64,000 nucleotides of DNA from Jannaschia sp. CCS1. Its GTDB lineage: Bacteria > Pseudomonadota > Alphaproteobacteria > Rhodobacterales > Rhodobacteraceae. Below the pieces are notes generated by a model. The model did no database searches, was not told where the DNA came from, and saw nothing but the letters and a program-made list of their open reading frames with translations. This document shows positions 55,063 to 63,297 of the stretch, piece after piece. The DNA is taken from contig NC_007802.1 in NCBI RefSeq assembly GCF_000013565.1, forward strand, positions 2,914,001 to 2,978,000. Reading direction: 5' to 3'. Made by a program: the position numbers and the translations under genes. Every line of letters starts with the position of its first letter. Position 1 is the stretch's first letter.

Positions 55063-57441
55063 TTATACGGTGCCGAGGGCTTTCAGAATCCGCTCGGGCG
55101 TCATTGGCATTTGATGGATGGACGCGCCCAGGGGACGCAGGGCGTCATTGACGGCGTTCATCAACGCGGCAGGCGCGCCGCCGGTTCCGGCCTCCCCCGC
55201 GCCCTTTGCGCCGAGGACGCTTGTTTTGGTGGGCGTCTCAACGTGGGCCACGGTGATATCGGGCATCTCGAAGGCCATGGGCACGAGGTAGTCGGCCATG
55301 GTGGCGTTTTCCAGCTGGCCATCCTCGGAATAGATGCATTCCTCGTAGAACGCGCCGCCGATGCCCTGGACGACACCGCCGCGGATCTGTTCATCCACCA
55401 GCGTGGGGTTGATGACCCGACCACAATCTTCCACCGCCCAGACGTTGAGAACCTGCACAAAGCCCGTCTCCGGGTCCAGCTCGATCTCGGCGGCCATGGC
55501 GGCGTTGGTGAAGACGAAGGGGAAATCCGTGACGCGGAAATGGCGGGTGGCGACGAGCTCTGGTGCCATGTCGGACGGCAGTTCATTGCCGCGATAATAC
55601 ACCGTGCGCGCCAGATCCGTGAGGCTGATGCGTTGCGTGGTGGTGCCCAGGTCCACGACATGTCCGTCAACGATATCAAGCACATCGGGCTTGGCTTGCA
55701 GGATCACTCCGGCCACGTCCAGCACCTGTTCCTTGAGCGCATGGGCGGCTTGCAACGTCGCCTCCCCGCCAATGCCTGCCCCGCGTGACGCCCAGGTGCC
55801 ACCGCCATAGGGCGTGGTTTTGGTATCACCGGTTGTGACTTTCACGCGGTCCATATGGACGCCGAAGACGCCCGCCGCGATCTGGGCGAGGATGGTGTTG
55901 GTGCCCTGCCCCTGTTCGGTCACCGACGAGCTGACATGGATCGCGCCGCCCGCGTCCAAACGAATGGTGGACCCGTCCTGGCTGGCGATGGGCGCACCGC
56001 CGATGCCGTAGAACATCGGGCTGGGATTGGTGACTTCGATCATCGACACGATACCCAGACCGCGGTGGATGCCCTGGTCGCGCAATTTGGCATGTTCGGC
56101 GCGTTTTGCGTCGTAGTCCATCGTGTCCACCAGCAGATCAAGCGTCTTGTGATGGGACAGATCATCGAGCTTCATGCCCGTGGCCGAGACGGTCGGATAG
56201 GCATCATCTTTTACAAGATTTCGGCGGCGGATCGCCACCACATCCATCCCGATTTCCGCCGCTGCGTCTTCCAGCAGGCCATCGGCCACGGCCATGGCAA
56301 TCGGGTGACCCACCGCGCGGTATTGGCACATCAGGTTCTTGTTCTGGAACACGACCTTGGCGTTGGCGCGGTAGTTCTCCAGCGCATAGGGCGCGCCGGT
56401 CAGGTTGAGGACCTGGTTCGCCTCAATCGCTGAGGTGCGCGGATACATGGAATAGGGGCCGATGCCGGTGATGTCATCAAAGGCCAGCGCGGCGATGGTG
56501 CCGTCCTCCGTCACGGCGATGCGCCCGTGGACGACATGATCGCGGGCGTGGATGTCTGTCAGGAAGCTCTCCAACCGATCCGCCACGAACTTCACCGGGC
56601 GTCCCAACAGTTTCGCCGCCGCCGCAGTTGCGATTTCATCGCCGTAGGTGTGGATCTTGATGCCGAAAGACCCGCCGACATCATTGGAGATGACGCGCAC
56701 GTTTTCCTCCGCGAGGCCCAGATGCTTGGCGAAGATGAACTGCATCATGTGGGGGGCCTGGCCGGAGTAATGGCAGGTCAGCAGATCCTCCGACGGGTCG
56801 TATTCGACGACGCTTGCGCGGGTCTCCAACGTCACGCCGGTATGGCGACCGAAGCGAAACGTCCGCTCCACTACGGTCACGTCATCCCGGGCAAACGCCG
56901 CGTCCGGGTCGCCCGCCTCAACCGTCCGCTCCCACGCAAGATTGCTGCCCATATCGGGGTGGATCACCGGGGCGTCCGCATCCAGCGCGCGTTCCATATC
57001 TGTGGCAACGGGCAGGTCTTCGATGTCCACAAACACCAGCGCCGCCGCGTCTTCGGCGATGGCGCGCGAGGTGGCGACGATCATCACAACGGGCTCTCCG
57101 GTCCAGCGGACTGTGTCCACGGCCAGCGGCATTTGCGGGGCCGAGCGCAGGCCTGCCAGATGGGACAGGACGCCGACATAGGGCTCCACATGCTCAGCCA
57201 GATCTGCGCCGGTGTAGATCGCGATCACGCCGGGCACGTCCCGCGCCTCGTCCAGATCAAGGGAGAGGATGCGCCCGTGCGCGACGGGCGACCGGACAAA
57301 GGCCGCATGGACCATGCGGGGCAATTGCAGATCATCGACAAACTTGCCGCGGCCTTGCAACAGGCGCTTCGCATCGGGGCGCGCCACGGCCTTTCCGATA
57401 TAAGAATTGGGCTTGTCGAAGATCGTCAGGGGGCCGCTCAT
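55063..57441 (-). CDS. Molybdenum hydroxylase, large (molybdopterin) subunit
   Basis: A 792-aa xanthine oxidase-family subunit. It starts IGKAVARPDAKRLLQGRGKFVDD and has VGGSFGIK, the substrate-loop CQYRAVGHP and the catalytic glutamate E750 in KGAGEAGTGG. The CO dehydrogenase active-site loop (AYRCSFR) is absent, so it is not a true CoxL. It should hydroxylate a heteroaromatic or aldehyde carbon using water. The start overlaps the small-subunit stop (ATGA). Confidence 0.92.
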   Translation of the reverse strand: MSGPLTIFDKPNSYIGKAVARPDAKRLLQGRGKFVDDLQLPRMVHAAFVRSPVAHGRILSLDLDEARDVPGVIAIYTGADLAEHVEPYVGVLSHLAGLRSAPQMPLAVDTVRWTGEPVVMIVATSRAIAEDAAALVFVDIEDLPVATDMERALDADAPVIHPDMGSNLAWERTVEAGDPDAAFARDDVTVVERTFRFGRHTGVTLETRASVVEYDPSEDLLTCHYSGQAPHMMQFIFAKHLGLAEENVRVISNDVGGSFGIKIHTYGDEIATAAAAKLLGRPVKFVADRLESFLTDIHARDHVVHGRIAVTEDGTIAALAFDDITGIGPYSMYPRTSAIEANQVLNLTGAPYALENYRANAKVVFQNKNLMCQYRAVGHPIAMAVADGLLEDAAAEIGMDVVAIRRRNLVKDDAYPTVSATGMKLDDLSHHKTLDLLVDTMDYDAKRAEHAKLRDQGIHRGLGIVSMIEVTNPSPMFYGIGGAPIASQDGSTIRLDAGGAIHVSSSVTEQGQGTNTILAQIAAGVFGVHMDRVKVTTGDTKTTPYGGGTWASRGAGIGGEATLQAAHALKEQVLDVAGVILQAKPDVLDIVDGHVVDLGTTTQRISLTDLARTVYYRGNELPSDMAPELVATRHFRVTDFPFVFTNAAMAAEIELDPETGFVQVLNVWAVEDCGRVINPTLVDEQIRGGVVQGIGGAFYEECIYSEDGQLENATMADYLVPMAFEMPDITVAHVETPTKTSVLGAKGAGEAGTGGAPAALMNAVNDALRPLGASIHQMPMTPERILKALGTV

Positions 57442-57911
57442 GCCTGCACCTTTCCGTCGATGACATCACAGACGGCATCCACGATGGACTGGTATCCCGT
57501 GCACCGACAATAATTGCCCGACAGATGTTCGCGGATCGCCGTGCGGTCAGCCGTACCGCCGCCTTCCACGTATTCCACCGCGCTGGCCAACATCCCTGGC
57601 GTGCAGTAGCCGCATTGCAGGGCGTTGCGCTCGGTGAAGGCCGCGCGCAGGGCGCTTGCCCGGTCCCCGTATCCCTCAATCGTGGTGATCGCCGCGCCGT
57701 CGGCCTGCACCGCCAGCATGAGGCAACCACGGACCATCGCGCCGTCAACCTCCAGCGTGCAGGCCCCGCAGACGCCGTGTTCGCAGCCCACATGGCTGCC
57801 GGTTAAACCAAGGGTATTGCGGAGAAAATCCACGAGGTTCTGGCGCACCGGAACAGCGGCACTGGTGGTCTCACCATTCACGGTGACCGAGATCATTCTG
57901 CTGTCTGACAT
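57438..57911 (-). CDS. Molybdenum hydroxylase, [2Fe-2S] small subunit
   Basis: A 157-aa two-cluster ferredoxin subunit. The plant-type cluster uses C43, C48, C51 and C63; the second uses C100, C103, C135 and C137 (CGYCTPG and CRC). All eight ligands are present. It passes electrons from the molybdenum centre to the FAD subunit. It lies between the FAD and large-subunit genes. Confidence 0.95.
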   Translation of the reverse strand: MSDSRMISVTVNGETTSAAVPVRQNLVDFLRNTLGLTGSHVGCEHGVCGACTLEVDGAMVRGCLMLAVQADGAAITTIEGYGDRASALRAAFTERNALQCGYCTPGMLASAVEYVEGGGTADRTAIREHLSGNYCRCTGYQSIVDAVCDVIDGKVQA

Positions 57912-57914
57912 GAC

Positions 57915-58736
57915 CTACAAACCTTCCAATGCGCGTTTAAGGACGATGCCCGAGAGATGCCGTTTCGTCGCCTCGCCCGCATTCAGATCACCGGCGAAGG
58001 GCAGATCCGCAAGCGCCGCGACGGCCTCATCGGCAGGGCCGCCCGCATCCAGCACAGTCTCAACCGCATGGGCGCGCAGGGCGCGGTCGGCGATGCTGAA
58101 AAAGGCGACGCGGTGGTCGGTTTGATCCGCAGCGCAAGACACCGCAACGCCCGTCATCGCGTAATCTCCGTGACGGCGGGCGAGTTCATAGAACGCAAAG
58201 CGCCGCGTTGGCGCTCGCGGGATGGTGATTGCGGTCACAAGCTCCCCCTCCTCCAGCGCCGTCTCATACATCCCCAGAAAGAAATCCTGAGCCGCGTGGG
58301 TCTTTTCGCCATCCGAGGACTGCACCGTCACCTCTGCATCCAGCGCCAGCAGCAGCGCGGGCATTTCAGCCGCCGGGTCCGCCAGCGCCACGCTACCGCC
58401 GATCGTGCCCCGGTTGCGGACGGCGGCATGTGCGATGTGCGGCAGGGCCATCGCCAGAAGCGGCGCATGCTCCGACACAAGATCCGAGCCCGCGAGGTCC
58501 ACATACCGCGTCATTGCCCCGATGCGCAGCGCATCATCCTCCAAGGTGATCCCGCGCAGATCATCGAGAGCCGACAGGTCAATCAACGTGCCCGGTTGCG
58601 CCAGCCGGAAATTCATCATCGGCATCAGACTTTGACCACCCGCCAGGGGGGCGGCGTCCCGATCTTCATCGGCCAGAAGCGCCAGGGCGTCCGGCAGGGA
58701 TGTCGGTCGTTCATACTGAAAATCGGCAGCTTTCAT
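57915..58736 (-). CDS. Molybdenum hydroxylase, FAD subunit
   Basis: A 273-aa CoxM/KdhM-type subunit with the FAD motif AGGQSLMPMMNFRLAQP near residue 31 and the second TIGGSVALADPAAEMP near 111. It is first of the three subunit genes; the order FAD, [2Fe-2S], molybdopterin matches several heteroaromatic hydroxylases and CO dehydrogenase-like enzymes. A perfect copy of the TetR palindrome lies 36-53 bases upstream of its ATG. Confidence 0.93.
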   Translation of the reverse strand: MKAADFQYERPTSLPDALALLADEDRDAAPLAGGQSLMPMMNFRLAQPGTLIDLSALDDLRGITLEDDALRIGAMTRYVDLAGSDLVSEHAPLLAMALPHIAHAAVRNRGTIGGSVALADPAAEMPALLLALDAEVTVQSSDGEKTHAAQDFFLGMYETALEEGELVTAITIPRAPTRRFAFYELARRHGDYAMTGVAVSCAADQTDHRVAFFSIADRALRAHAVETVLDAGGPADEAVAALADLPFAGDLNAGEATKRHLSGIVLKRALEGL

Positions 58737-58771
58737 GGGTCCCCCGTCGGCATGATCATCCGCACGGGCTA

Positions 58772-58789
58772 ATTTATCGAAAGATAAAT
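58772..58789. promoter_or_regulatory. Candidate TetR-regulon operator, site 3 (molybdenum hydroxylase promoter)
   Basis: ATTTATC-GAAA-GATAAAT, a perfect 7+7 inverted repeat and the best copy of the motif in the cluster. It lies just upstream of the FAD-subunit gene, where a bound repressor would block the promoter. Confidence 0.75.
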
Positions 58790-58832
58790 AACTAGCAAGC
58801 CCATTCTGAACTGGTCCGGGTGGAGGGTCGCG

Positions 58833-59498
58833 CTAGCGGTTGGCCTCGGCGCGGACGGCCGTGATATGACCCAAGAAGCTGTCAATCGCCGTCTCAATCA
58901 CAAAGCTTTTGTTGTTGAGCACCGACGCCTCGTAAATGATCGTCCGCACGCCGTAATAGAAAATGCCGCCATGCATAATCCAGGCAAATTCCACTTCCTC
59001 GTCGGTTGGGGTCAGCTCGTCCATCCCCGCTTCATGGCGCAGCTCCGACAGGATCGGTTCCAGAATTCGGGCGCGCACCAGGGCCATGTAGCGGCGGTTG
59101 ATATCGACCCCCTTGAGGCCCGAGAACAGGAAGATGCGCATCCAGTCGTTGTGGAAAACCACGTCTGTGTAGGCGTGGTAGAATTCGGAAAGCCGCTCTC
59201 GCATCGGGCGCGAGCGGTCGGTCAGCAAGTCAGCCCATTCATCCCGCCACCGCTTCACATAGACCGCGTCGTAGACCTCTGAGATCAAGTCGTTCTTGGA
59301 CGGAAAGTAGCGGTACAGCAGGGGCTGCGTGACCCCAAGACGCCGCGCCAGTTCCCGGGTTGAGGATTCGAACCCCTCCTGGGCGAAAAACTCTATGGCT
59401 TTGGTCAGGAATTCCTGCCGCCGCTCCTCGGACGCCATGCGGCGACGCGGTTGCGGTCGCACCTCGGTGGGGGCTTCATCATTCACGCATCGACCCAT
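58833..59498 (-). CDS. TetR-family transcriptional regulator
   Basis: A 221-aa regulator with the N-terminal HTH at about 46-65 (STRELARRLGVTQPLLYRYFPSKNDL) and a helical ligand domain. Its start lies within the last codons of the OsmC-family gene, so the two are co-transcribed. It is the only regulator inside the part of the cluster that carries the ATTTATC-N4-GATAAAT palindromes, including one before its own operon, so it is the likely binder. Ligand unknown. Confidence 0.92.
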   Translation of the reverse strand: MGRCVNDEAPTEVRPQPRRRMASEERRQEFLTKAIEFFAQEGFESSTRELARRLGVTQPLLYRYFPSKNDLISEVYDAVYVKRWRDEWADLLTDRSRPMRERLSEFYHAYTDVVFHNDWMRIFLFSGLKGVDINRRYMALVRARILEPILSELRHEAGMDELTPTDEEVEFAWIMHGGIFYYGVRTIIYEASVLNNKSFVIETAIDSFLGHITAVRAEANR

Positions 59499-59971
59499 TC
59501 ATTGCCCAGTTTCAAGCGGTGCCCAACGATCACGCCCGTGGCCAGGCTCTGTTCGATGAAACACCCCTTTTTCGCAGCATTGAGTAATTCGTGAAGCTGG
59601 TCTGGTGTCGCATCACTGTCGATGTCCACATCCAGCCCGAAGGCCACGGGGTCGGTCACGTAGGGATCATTGCCGACCTGCTCGCCCTTCCAATGCAGGC
59701 GCGCGCCCACCTCAACCCCGCGGATATCAATCTTCAGACGCTTGGCGAACGCCCGGATCTGGGTCATCAGACAGCCCGTGAGCGCCGCGGTGAACAGCGC
59801 CAGCGGCGGGGGCGCGGTGCCGTCACCGCCATGGAACGGGCCTTCATCAGTGGCCAGCTCAAACCTTTCCTTCATCATCGGCCATTCGACCGAGATATCA
59901 TTGCGCATCTTGCCGGTTGCGGTGCCTTTGCCTTCAAAAATCACATCAAATGTCTTGGTTGCCTCAGCCAT
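59483..59971 (-). CDS. OsmC/Ohr-family protein
   Basis: A 162-aa OsmC-fold protein with both conserved cysteines, C67 (TGCLMTQ) and C137 (KKGCFIEQ), so thiol-dependent reduction of organic hydroperoxides is plausible. It is first in the OsmC-TetR unit and divergent from the cyclase-family gene. It may protect against peroxides formed by the oxygenases of the cluster. Confidence 0.88.
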   Translation of the reverse strand: MAEATKTFDVIFEGKGTATGKMRNDISVEWPMMKERFELATDEGPFHGGDGTAPPPLALFTAALTGCLMTQIRAFAKRLKIDIRGVEVGARLHWKGEQVGNDPYVTDPVAFGLDVDIDSDATPDQLHELLNAAKKGCFIEQSLATGVIVGHRLKLGNEWVDA

Positions 59972-60014
59972 GTCGCGCCCCTGTTGCTTGCGTGTTCAGC
60001 AAAGGCTAGCATCT

Positions 60015-60032
60015 ATTTATCGGTCGATCATT
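60015..60032. promoter_or_regulatory. Candidate TetR-regulon operator, site 4 (OsmC/cyclase divergent region)
   Basis: ATTTATCGGTCGATCATT, inside the 22-bp dyad CTA...TAG at 60013-60034. The left half-site is exact, the right has two changes, and the spacing is the same as in the other copies. Confidence 0.65.
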
Positions 60033-60091
60033 AGTCTTTTTCGGAACAGGTTCCGGAAGGCATCAAGACCGTTATGTTTGGGAGGAAAATC

Positions 60092-61048
60092 ATGGCAAAG
60101 CTGACCCGTCAGGACATATACGACACCGCGAAAGAGCTGTCGAACTGGGGCCGTTGGGGCGAGGATGACCAGATCGGCACGCTGAACAATGTCTCGCCCG
60201 AGGATATCGTCGCGGCGGCGGGGCTGGTGCGAAAGGGCAAGACCTTCGCGCTGGGGCTGGACCTGAAGGAGAAGATCCAGTCGGGCCTGTTCGGCGGGCG
60301 GTGGAACATGATCCACCAGATGCTGGCCACCGGCACCGACGCGGTAACCGGCGAGCAGGACGGCGATGGCAAGGCCTACTTGCGCTACGCCGATGATGCG
60401 ATCAACCTGCCGTGTCAGGGCAGCACGCAATGGGACGCGCTGTGTCACATCTTCCTCGATGATCAGATGTATAACGGATACCCGGCGACGGACGTGACCG
60501 TGAACGGCGCGAAACGACTGGGGATCGAGCATGTGCGCGACAAGATGGTCGGGCGCGGGGTGCTGCTGGATATTGCGCGGTGGAAGGGCGTGGACAGTCT
60601 GGACGATGGATATGGCATCACCAACGCCGATCTGGATGGCTGCGCCGAGGCGCAGGGGGTTGAGATCCGCAAAGGCGATTTCGTGATCGTGCGCACCGGG
60701 CATCAGGAGCGGTGCCTGAGCGCAGGGGATTGGGCCGGCTACGCAGGCGGTGACGCGCCGGGCCTGTCGTTCGAGACGGCCCGCTGGATCAAGGGCCACG
60801 ACATCGCCGCGATCTGTGCCGACACCTGGGGCTGCGAGGTGCGCCCGAATGAGACGGATGAGGCCAACCAGCCGTGGCATTGGGTCGTCATTCCAGCCAT
60901 CGGCATCTCCATGGGCGAGATCTTTTACCTCAAGGAATTGGGAGAGGATTGCGCGCAGGACGGCGTCTACGAATTCCTTTTCACCGCGCCGCCGCTACAC
61001 ATTCCGGGGGCAGCGGGCTCTCCGATCAACCCGCAAGCGATCAAGTGA
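60092..61048 (+). CDS. Cyclase-family (KynB-like) metal-dependent hydrolase
   Basis: A 318-aa protein of the bacterial cyclase/kynurenine formamidase fold. The metal motif region reads QGSTQWDALCH at 109-119, corresponding to HxGTHxDxPxH in KynB with a Q for one His. FVIVRTGHQERC and a late QPWHWVVIP are also family features. It probably hydrolyses an amide, formamide or lactone. The ATG at 60092 has GGGAGG upstream. GST-like gene follows ten bases later. Confidence 0.83.
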   Translation: MAKLTRQDIYDTAKELSNWGRWGEDDQIGTLNNVSPEDIVAAAGLVRKGKTFALGLDLKEKIQSGLFGGRWNMIHQMLATGTDAVTGEQDGDGKAYLRYADDAINLPCQGSTQWDALCHIFLDDQMYNGYPATDVTVNGAKRLGIEHVRDKMVGRGVLLDIARWKGVDSLDDGYGITNADLDGCAEAQGVEIRKGDFVIVRTGHQERCLSAGDWAGYAGGDAPGLSFETARWIKGHDIAAICADTWGCEVRPNETDEANQPWHWVVIPAIGISMGEIFYLKELGEDCAQDGVYEFLFTAPPLHIPGAAGSPINPQAIK

Positions 61049-61058
61049 GGGCGGGCAA

Positions 61059-61643
61059 GTGATCCTCTGGGGACGGCCCTCTTCGGTCAATGTTCAGAAG
61101 GTGATGTGGGCGCTGGCTGAGCGTCGCACGGCCTATGAGCACCGCATCGTGGGCGGCAAATACGGCGGCACGGACACGGCGGAATTCGCCATCATGTCCC
61201 CGGTGCCGCGCGTGCCTGTCTTGCAGGACGGAGACCTCACGCTGTGGGAAAGTCATGCGATCCTGCGGCATTTGGCGGGCGGTGTTGAACCGCCGACGGA
61301 TCAGTGGATGGAATACGCCACGTCCACCCTGCAACCGGCCTTCCTGCGTCTGTTTTATGAGGTCGTGCGCACCGCGCCTGTCGACCGCATGCAGGACGCT
61401 GACGCGCTGATTGCCGGTTTCCTCGCCGCCGTGCCTCCGCTGGAATGGCAGTTGGAAAAAACCCAATGGCTCGGCGGCAGCAAGTTCGGCATGGCCGACA
61501 TCGCCGCAGGCGCGATGATGTACCGCGCCTGTGCCCTCTGCGACCTGCTCAGCCCGCAAGTCACGCGGTGGTACGGGCAATTGCAGGAGCGGCCCGCCTA
61601 CCGGGACATCGTCATGACATCCTACGAGGAACTGCGGGCCTAG
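61059..61643 (+). CDS. Glutathione S-transferase-like protein (GTG start)
   Basis: A 194-aa GST. It opens ILWGRPSSVNVQKVMWALAE, with the conserved VPRVPVLQDGDLTLWESHAILRHLA and the C-terminal KFGMADIAAGAMMYR. The only start beginning the domain is GTG at 61059, with GAGGG seven bases upstream. It follows the cyclase-family gene closely. A role as a glutathione-dependent isomerase or conjugating enzyme in the pathway is possible. Its stop overlaps that of the convergent monooxygenase gene (CTAG). Confidence 0.85.
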   Translation: MILWGRPSSVNVQKVMWALAERRTAYEHRIVGGKYGGTDTAEFAIMSPVPRVPVLQDGDLTLWESHAILRHLAGGVEPPTDQWMEYATSTLQPAFLRLFYEVVRTAPVDRMQDADALIAGFLAAVPPLEWQLEKTQWLGGSKFGMADIAAGAMMYRACALCDLLSPQVTRWYGQLQERPAYRDIVMTSYEELRA

Positions 61644-62830
61644 AAATCCGCCACGGCGGTCAGACGAATGATCTCTTCCATGTTGGGATTGTTGCGCCCA
61701 TCCGTTGGGTCGCCTGTTTCTGGGGCTTGCATCATATGCCGACCCAACATCTGCGACCGCTCATAGGCGGCCCTCGACAACGGCACCCGCTCAGCGGAAT
61801 AGGCCTGCAAGCCTGTCACCAGTTCGCCGGCCGCGTGTCGCGCAAGGGCCAGCGCATCCTGCGCGGCCTTCGTCACCCCCATCCCCACATGGGGCCGCGC
61901 CACGCAGGCTGCATCGCCGGACAAGGCAACGCGTCCGCGCGCAAAGGTCGGCGACAGGTGATCATAGATCGGCGTGAAAAACGGCCTCTCACTATTGTCG
62001 AGAATGTGGCGGAAGACATCGGGCAGCACCCTGGCGGCCATCTCCTCCACGCGCGCCAGCACCTCATCCCGCACCAGCGGCGGCGGAATGGAGATTGCGT
62101 GGGTCTGGCCGCTGTCATCTGTCAACATATCGTCCAGATCCGCATCGGGCGCGGGCACGTACCAGACGAAGTTGTAGCGTCGGTGGCCGGGGCGCAGGTC
62201 ATTGTTCTCCCCCGCAATCGGGTAGCCCACGATCTGCGTACCCTGGGGCATGAACATGCCGAAGACATCGAAGATGCGGTCCCGCATCTCGGGCGACAGA
62301 TCCGCCTCCAGCGCCAGCGCGCGCCAAACGACGTAGCCCGCATAGGCGGGCTGAACATCGGGCAACATCTGGGCCCGCACGGCAGACCGGAAGCCATCTG
62401 CGCCCACCAGCAGATCAACGCGCGCCTCGCGTCCACTCTCAAACCGCGCGGTCACACCGTCGTCATCCTCGGCAAACTCGGCCAGCATCTCGCCCAGATG
62501 ATAATCCTCATCGGGGATCAGGCGGCGGAGGGTCTGATACATGCGATCCCAGGACGTCACGATTTGGCGGTAAGGCAGCGTATGGAAGTGGCTGCCCGCG
62601 TGATCAAAGACCACCCGGTCGTCAACCTGCACCCCAAGATCCGACGTATCCGCGCCGACCTGCGCCAGTGCGTCGAGCAGGTGCCGATGCGTCACGATCC
62701 CGGCCCCCCGCCCCGAGAGCGGCACACCCACCCGCTCGAACACCTGCACGCGCCATCCCGCGCGCCGTAGGGCCGCCGCCGCAAACAGGCCGCCGATGGA
62801 GCCTCCGATTACTGCCGCCGTGCCTGCCAT
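61640..62830 (-). CDS. FAD-dependent monooxygenase, 2,6-dihydroxypyridine hydroxylase-like
   Basis: A 396-aa group A flavin monooxygenase. FAD motif GGSIGG is at 9-14, followed by the distinctive PLSGRGAGIVTHRHLLDAL, later YAGYVVWRAL and the SGDAACVARPHVGMGV loop. These features fit the 2,6-dihydroxypyridine 3-hydroxylase (DhpH) branch better than salicylate or 3-hydroxybenzoate hydroxylases. Hydroxylation of a pyridine-like ring is inferred. A candidate TetR site lies between it and the divergent cupin gene. Confidence 0.85.
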   Translation of the reverse strand: MAGTAAVIGGSIGGLFAAAALRRAGWRVQVFERVGVPLSGRGAGIVTHRHLLDALAQVGADTSDLGVQVDDRVVFDHAGSHFHTLPYRQIVTSWDRMYQTLRRLIPDEDYHLGEMLAEFAEDDDGVTARFESGREARVDLLVGADGFRSAVRAQMLPDVQPAYAGYVVWRALALEADLSPEMRDRIFDVFGMFMPQGTQIVGYPIAGENNDLRPGHRRYNFVWYVPAPDADLDDMLTDDSGQTHAISIPPPLVRDEVLARVEEMAARVLPDVFRHILDNSERPFFTPIYDHLSPTFARGRVALSGDAACVARPHVGMGVTKAAQDALALARHAAGELVTGLQAYSAERVPLSRAAYERSQMLGRHMMQAPETGDPTDGRNNPNMEEIIRLTAVADF

Positions 62831-62862
62831 GTGACGCTCTCCTGATCCCTCTTCCCATCCTT

Positions 62863-62880
62863 ATTTATCACTCTATAATT
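62863..62880. promoter_or_regulatory. Candidate TetR-regulon operator, site 5 (monooxygenase/cupin divergent region)
   Basis: ATTTATCACTCTATAATT keeps the exact left half ATTTATC and four of five bases of the right arm at the same spacing. It lies 33 bases upstream of the monooxygenase ATG and 28 bases before the cupin ATG. Confidence 0.6.
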
Positions 62881-62907
62881 AAAAGGCGAGAGAGGAGGCG
62901 CATTCAG

Positions 62908-63297
62908 ATGACACAAATTGCACCCTTTGACGGACCCCACTGGACGCCTGAGCTGATTGATGAACTGGAGGAGGGTCGCAAAAGCGGCGCTGTCGGCTCC
63001 ACACTGGTCAGCAAAAGCGACCGCGCGAATGTCTGGTTGATCGAGATGCAGCCGGGTGATCGCCTGCCCTTCCACACCCATGTGCTGGATTACTTCTGGG
63101 TCGCCACCACGCCGGGCCGCGCGCGGTCCCGCTATGCCGATGGGACAGTGGCTGAGGTGGATTACGAGGTCGGAACCACCAGGCATTTCACCTTCAAGGA
63201 CGGCGAAAGCATGACCCATGACCTTGAAAACATTGGCGATACAGTCTTGTGCTTCACTACGGTCGAATACCTCGACAGCGCAAATCAGCCCCTATAG
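62908..63297 (+). CDS. Cupin-domain protein (129 aa)
   Basis: A small single-domain cupin with PFHTHVLDYFWV as the first metal motif and TRHFTFKDGESMTHDLENIGD as the second. The ATG at 62908 has GGAGG nine bases upstream. The open frame before it is a shadow of the divergent monooxygenase gene. Its stop abuts the convergent oxidoreductase stop as CTATAG. Function not identifiable beyond the fold. Confidence 0.82.
   Translation: MTQIAPFDGPHWTPELIDELEEGRKSGAVGSTLVSKSDRANVWLIEMQPGDRLPFHTHVLDYFWVATTPGRARSRYADGTVAEVDYEVGTTRHFTFKDGESMTHDLENIGDTVLCFTTVEYLDSANQPL

Noticed and set aside
55063-58736. Carbon monoxide oxidation (cox) operon
   Set aside because: Subunit order matches, but the large subunit lacks the CoxL active-site loop and no cox accessory genes (coxD, E, F) are present.
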